A stretch of DNA of 9,791 nucleotides, taken from JBCCRH01 sp039208045. GTDB taxonomy: Bacteria; Bacteroidota; Bacteroidia; Chitinophagales; Saprospiraceae. The notes beneath the pieces are model-generated. The model did no database searches. It saw only the letters and a program-made list of their open reading frames with translations, and was not told the DNA's origin. The first letter of the stretch is position 1, and each line of letters starts with the position of its first letter. The stretch spans positions 1-9,791 of the forward strand of contig JBCCRH010000225.1 of NCBI GenBank assembly GCA_039208045.1. Direction: 5' to 3'. Shown piece after piece: positions 7,645 through 9,791 of the stretch. A program made the position numbers and the translations under genes.

Positions 7645-8187
7645 CTATTTTCCTTGATTCGCCTGCCATTCCTTCACAATAGCAGGCAGCTCCTCCCCTT
7701 CTGCCACAAAAATCATAGAAGCAGAATTCATACAATACCGTAGCCCAGTCGGTGCCGGGCCATCATTAAATACATGCCCCAAATGGGAACCACTCCCGCT
7801 GTCCACTACTTCCGTACGCACCATACCATGACTGCTATCGACCAGCTCTTTGACTGCATCTTCATCAATCGGCTTGTAAAAGCTAGGCCATCCGGTACCT
7901 GATCTAAACTTGTGCTCAGAGCTAAATAACGGCTGCCCCGTAGCGGCTGAGTAGTAGGTTCCCTTTTTCTTGTTGTCCCAGTATTTTCCGGTAAAAGCCC
8001 GTTCGGTACCTTGCTTTCGCAAAATGTAAAATTGCTCGTCCGAAAGGATTTGCTTCCACTCTTCGTCCGTCTTTTGGATGGGGTAAGTATAGCTTTCCGC
8101 TGTTGCAGTAGCATTAGACTTGGAATTGGTCTGACAAGCCCCAGTGATATAGGCGAGGCTAAGCATAAGGATCAATGATAATCTCAT
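7645..8187 (-). CDS. msrB: exported lipoprotein peptide-methionine (R)-S-oxide reductase (MsrB)
   Basis: MsrB reduces methionine-R-sulfoxide in proteins. With the ATG at 8187 the protein is 180 residues and begins MRLSLILMLSLAYITGAC, a lipoprotein signal with Cys18 (Thr at -3 makes the lipobox slightly atypical). An in-frame ATG at 8226 would add 13 residues, but they would be encoded across a perfect hairpin and would place charged residues before the signal, so I prefer 8187. The domain runs from about 35 to 175: PLFSSEHKFRSGTGWPSF, the His motif SHLGHVFNDGP and the active site RYCMNSASM with catalytic Cys152. The four zinc-binding cysteines seen in many MsrBs are absent, and the usual resolving-cysteine position in SGCGWPSF is Thr98, so the catalytic Cys is the only one left after lipidation. 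The location is periplasmic or outer-membrane. It is divergent from the haloperoxidase-family gene. Confidence 0.93.
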   Translation of the reverse strand: MRLSLILMLSLAYITGACQTNSKSNATATAESYTYPIQKTDEEWKQILSDEQFYILRKQGTERAFTGKYWDNKKKGTYYSAATGQPLFSSEHKFRSGTGWPSFYKPIDEDAVKELVDSSHGMVRTEVVDSGSGSHLGHVFNDGPAPTGLRYCMNSASMIFVAEGEELPAIVKEWQANQGK

Positions 8188-8189
8188 GA

Positions 8190-8214
8190 TTCGTTTTTTG
8201 TTTCTAAAAACGAA
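8190..8214 (-). promoter_or_regulatory. perfect stem-loop just upstream of the msrB start
   Basis: TTCGTTTTT at 8190-8198 and AAAAACGAA at 8206-8214 are exact reverse complements with a 7-base loop. On the msrB strand the structure ends two bases before the preferred ATG at 8187, covering the ribosome-binding region. It could act on translation or serve as an operator for a dimeric regulator. The stem is A/T rich, so its stability in RNA would be modest. Confidence 0.45.
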
Positions 8215-8408
8215 CCGCCTAAGCATTTGTTTAGCCGAATGGAAGGTAGGGTGTTAAGGTTTTCCCAAATGTCGCTGCCACGAGATAGGATAAGGTTATT
8301 TTGCTTACCCTGCAATGAACTGCGCAAAGAGATACAGTTCACCAATGCCACACAAACCAGCTGGCGATTATTGGTGTTTATCCCTAAAACATTTTAAACT
8401 GCCATACT

Positions 8409-9728
8409 ATGAACATCCCATCAAATCCGATTAGGAATAACCTACTCCTTCTTGTTTTGCTACTACCTATTGCATCAGCAACTGCACAAGTGCAGCTCAA
8501 AAATTTCAAGCCATTCAAATTTAAAGTCCAAGAAACCTTCTCCCCTGTTAGTGCAACTCAACAAGAGCAAGAATTGGAAGCCGTAGCAGAGCTGCAACAA
8601 GGGATACAAGCAGAAGACCGCCGGGCTCTAAACTACTGGAATGCTTCCTATCCATCTTACCGTTGGCACCAGATTATGATGGAGGTTAGTAGCGCTCATA
8701 AGGGCCATAAAAATGGAGGTCGAGTGGCCATCCTACACCTTTCAATGTATGATGCACTCGTAGCGGTCTGGAAACACAAAAAACAGCATTCTAGCAAAGC
8801 GCCATTCCAGCAGCATGCTGCTGTGCAGCAATTGGCTAGAGCAAGAGACTATTCTTCTTTTATCTGTGAATGGAGTGCAGCAGCGGGAGCTGCCCACGAA
8901 GTTATAGGTTACTATTTTCCTGACAGAAAGCCCTACTTGGATAGTCTCTTGACCCAATTTAAAACAGCACGCCTAAGAACTGGCCTCCAATTGCCTTCCG
9001 ATGTGGAAAGAGGTATTTCCATTGGTCAACAAATTGCAAAGCAGTACATCGATTATGCCAAAACAGATCGCACGGATCGCACCTGGAAAGGACAAGTACC
9101 TAGCGCAGACAGCCTTTGGTCGGGTACCCCCTCCAAGTGGGACCCTATGAAGCGCCAATGGCGCCCACTTACGCTGGCGAGCGCCGACCAATTCCGGCCA
9201 GCCCCGCCCCCAACCGACTGGACAGCAGACATGGAAGAGCTACGCCAGTTCAACGCCACCCATCAGACTAGCAACATTGCCTGGAAGTGGAAAAGCCTCC
9301 CTATCTGGGATGACCTGCTAGAGCGGAAAATACTAGAGTATGATCTCAATCCACTGGAAGCTTCCTTTGCTAGCGCTGTTGTCCATACAGCTCGCTTCGA
9401 TGGCATTATTGCCGCCTGGGATGGCAAATATCACTATTGGGGAATTCGCCCCTTCCAATACGATCCAACCTTCAAACCCATCTTGGTAGATACTCCCAAT
9501 TTCCCAGGCTATCCCGCTGGCCATACCACCGTAGCAGGTTCCATTGCGGCTGCCTTATCATTCCTTTTCCCACAGGATGAACAACATTTTCGTGAATTAG
9601 CTAAGGAGTGTTCCGAGTCTCGCTTTGAAGGAGGCGTACATTTTCGTACCGATAATGAAATGGGGCTAAAAGTTGGAGAGCAGGTAGGAGCGCAAGTCAT
9701 TAGAACGTTTTTGGAGGGTATAGAGTGA
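8409..9728 (+). CDS. secreted PAP2-superfamily vanadium-dependent haloperoxidase-like protein
   Basis: The 439-residue protein has a signal peptide (residues 1 to about 26: NNLLLLVLLLPIASATA then Gln, a good ATA|Q cleavage site) and is probably periplasmic or secreted. An N-terminal helical part includes GRVAILHLSMYDALVAVW (104-121), typical of haloperoxidase relatives. The C-terminal half carries the three vanadate/phosphate-binding motifs in order: K340-x6-R347-P348 (KYHYWGIRP), YPAGH at 368-372 with His372 as the likely catalytic base, and SRFEGGVH at 404-411 with His411 as the vanadate or phosphate ligand. Known members oxidise halides with hydrogen peroxide to hypohalous acid, while others are acid phosphatases; sequence alone does not decide. 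The Ser of the usual PSGH is Ala370 here. The gene is divergent from msrB with a 182-222 base gap and is followed by a stem-loop terminator. It appears monocistronic. Confidence 0.85.
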   Translation: MNIPSNPIRNNLLLLVLLLPIASATAQVQLKNFKPFKFKVQETFSPVSATQQEQELEAVAELQQGIQAEDRRALNYWNASYPSYRWHQIMMEVSSAHKGHKNGGRVAILHLSMYDALVAVWKHKKQHSSKAPFQQHAAVQQLARARDYSSFICEWSAAAGAAHEVIGYYFPDRKPYLDSLLTQFKTARLRTGLQLPSDVERGISIGQQIAKQYIDYAKTDRTDRTWKGQVPSADSLWSGTPSKWDPMKRQWRPLTLASADQFRPAPPPTDWTADMEELRQFNATHQTSNIAWKWKSLPIWDDLLERKILEYDLNPLEASFASAVVHTARFDGIIAAWDGKYHYWGIRPFQYDPTFKPILVDTPNFPGYPAGHTTVAGSIAAALSFLFPQDEQHFRELAKECSESRFEGGVHFRTDNEMGLKVGEQVGAQVIRTFLEGIE

Positions 9729-9743
9729 AACCAGGGGCTTATC

Positions 9744-9784
9744 TCGCTAAAACCTGCTATTTTTACTTAGTTTTAGCGATTTAT
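9744..9784 (+). terminator. stem-loop terminator after the haloperoxidase-family gene
   Basis: TCGCTAAAAC at 9744-9753 and GTTTTAGCGA at 9770-9779 are exact reverse complements (10 base pairs) around a 16-base loop, followed by TTTAT. It begins 16 bases after the stop codon. The T tract is short, so efficiency is uncertain, but position and a perfect stem support a terminator. Confidence 0.7.
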
Positions 9785-9791
9785 AAAAACC

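Noticed and set aside
7637..7654. Possible terminator AGGAAA/TTTCCT between the convergent regulator and msrB
   Set aside because: Only six base pairs, mostly weak, no T tract on either side, and it runs into the msrB stop codon.
7645..8187. Possible selenocysteine use in MsrB given the nearby selenium genes
   Set aside because: The catalytic codon is TGT (Cys) and there is no in-frame TGA, so this MsrB is not a selenoprotein.
8188..8226. Longer msrB form starting at the ATG at 8226
   Set aside because: The added MLRRFVFRNKKRI precedes a complete lipoprotein signal peptide and would be encoded through a perfect hairpin; the internal ATG at 8187 fits an exported lipoprotein better.
8227..8408. 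Promoter search in the msrB/haloperoxidase divergent gap
   Set aside because: Near matches exist (TTATTTTG around 8297 on plus, GACATTTG at 8266-8273 on minus), but each misses the -7 consensus by one base and none has a good -33 partner.
9066..9083. Tandem 9-base repeat GATCGCACG/GATCGCACC in the haloperoxidase-like gene
   Set aside because: Two in-frame copies encoding DRTDRT inside an intact gene; too short to imply a repeat element.

Overview
The window looks like chromosomal DNA of a Bacteroidota bacterium. Supporting evidence: a TonB-dependent receptor with an N-terminal carboxypeptidase-regulatory-like domain followed by a DUF4249 lipoprotein, a LytS-type kinase with a LytTR response regulator joined by an ATGA overlap, A-rich leaders without strong Shine-Dalgarno sequences, and one exact match to the Bacteroidota -7 promoter box TAnnTTTG. 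A finer placement (for example Saprospiria or Cytophagia) is only a guess. There are eight complete genes and one truncated gene, and no sign of mobile elements, tRNAs, rRNAs or CRISPR.

Region 1 (1-2212, plus strand): the tail of an unidentified gene, then selU/mnmH and selD overlapping by 11 bases. SelD makes selenophosphate from selenide and ATP. SelU uses it to turn 2-thiouridine into 2-selenouridine at the wobble position of certain tRNAs. This is a compact selenium tRNA-modification operon; no selenocysteine-insertion genes are visible here.

Region 2 (2244-5507, minus strand): a TonB-dependent outer-membrane receptor and a DUF4249 lipoprotein, 26-27 bases apart, probably one outer-membrane uptake operon of unknown substrate. 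It converges on selD with only a 31-base gap.

Region 3 (5508-5796): a 289-base divergent control region. It holds a run of ATAAGCCCG-like repeats, two of the steps being 20 and 21 bases, plus an inverted copy, a short palindrome and a good -7 box. A period of about 21 bases is the geometry recognised by LytTR DNA-binding domains, and a LytTR regulator is encoded next door.

Region 4 (5797-7613, plus strand): a membrane LytS-family sensor kinase and its LytTR response regulator. The most economical reading of regions 2-4 is a self-contained sensing and uptake module in which the two-component system controls the receptor/DUF4249 operon.

Region 5 (7645-9791): an exported lipoprotein MsrB (minus strand), divergent from a secreted PAP2/vanadium-haloperoxidase-family enzyme (plus strand), followed by a clear stem-loop terminator. 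If the enzyme makes hypohalous acid, the neighbouring methionine sulfoxide reductase would be a fitting repair partner, but this is inference.
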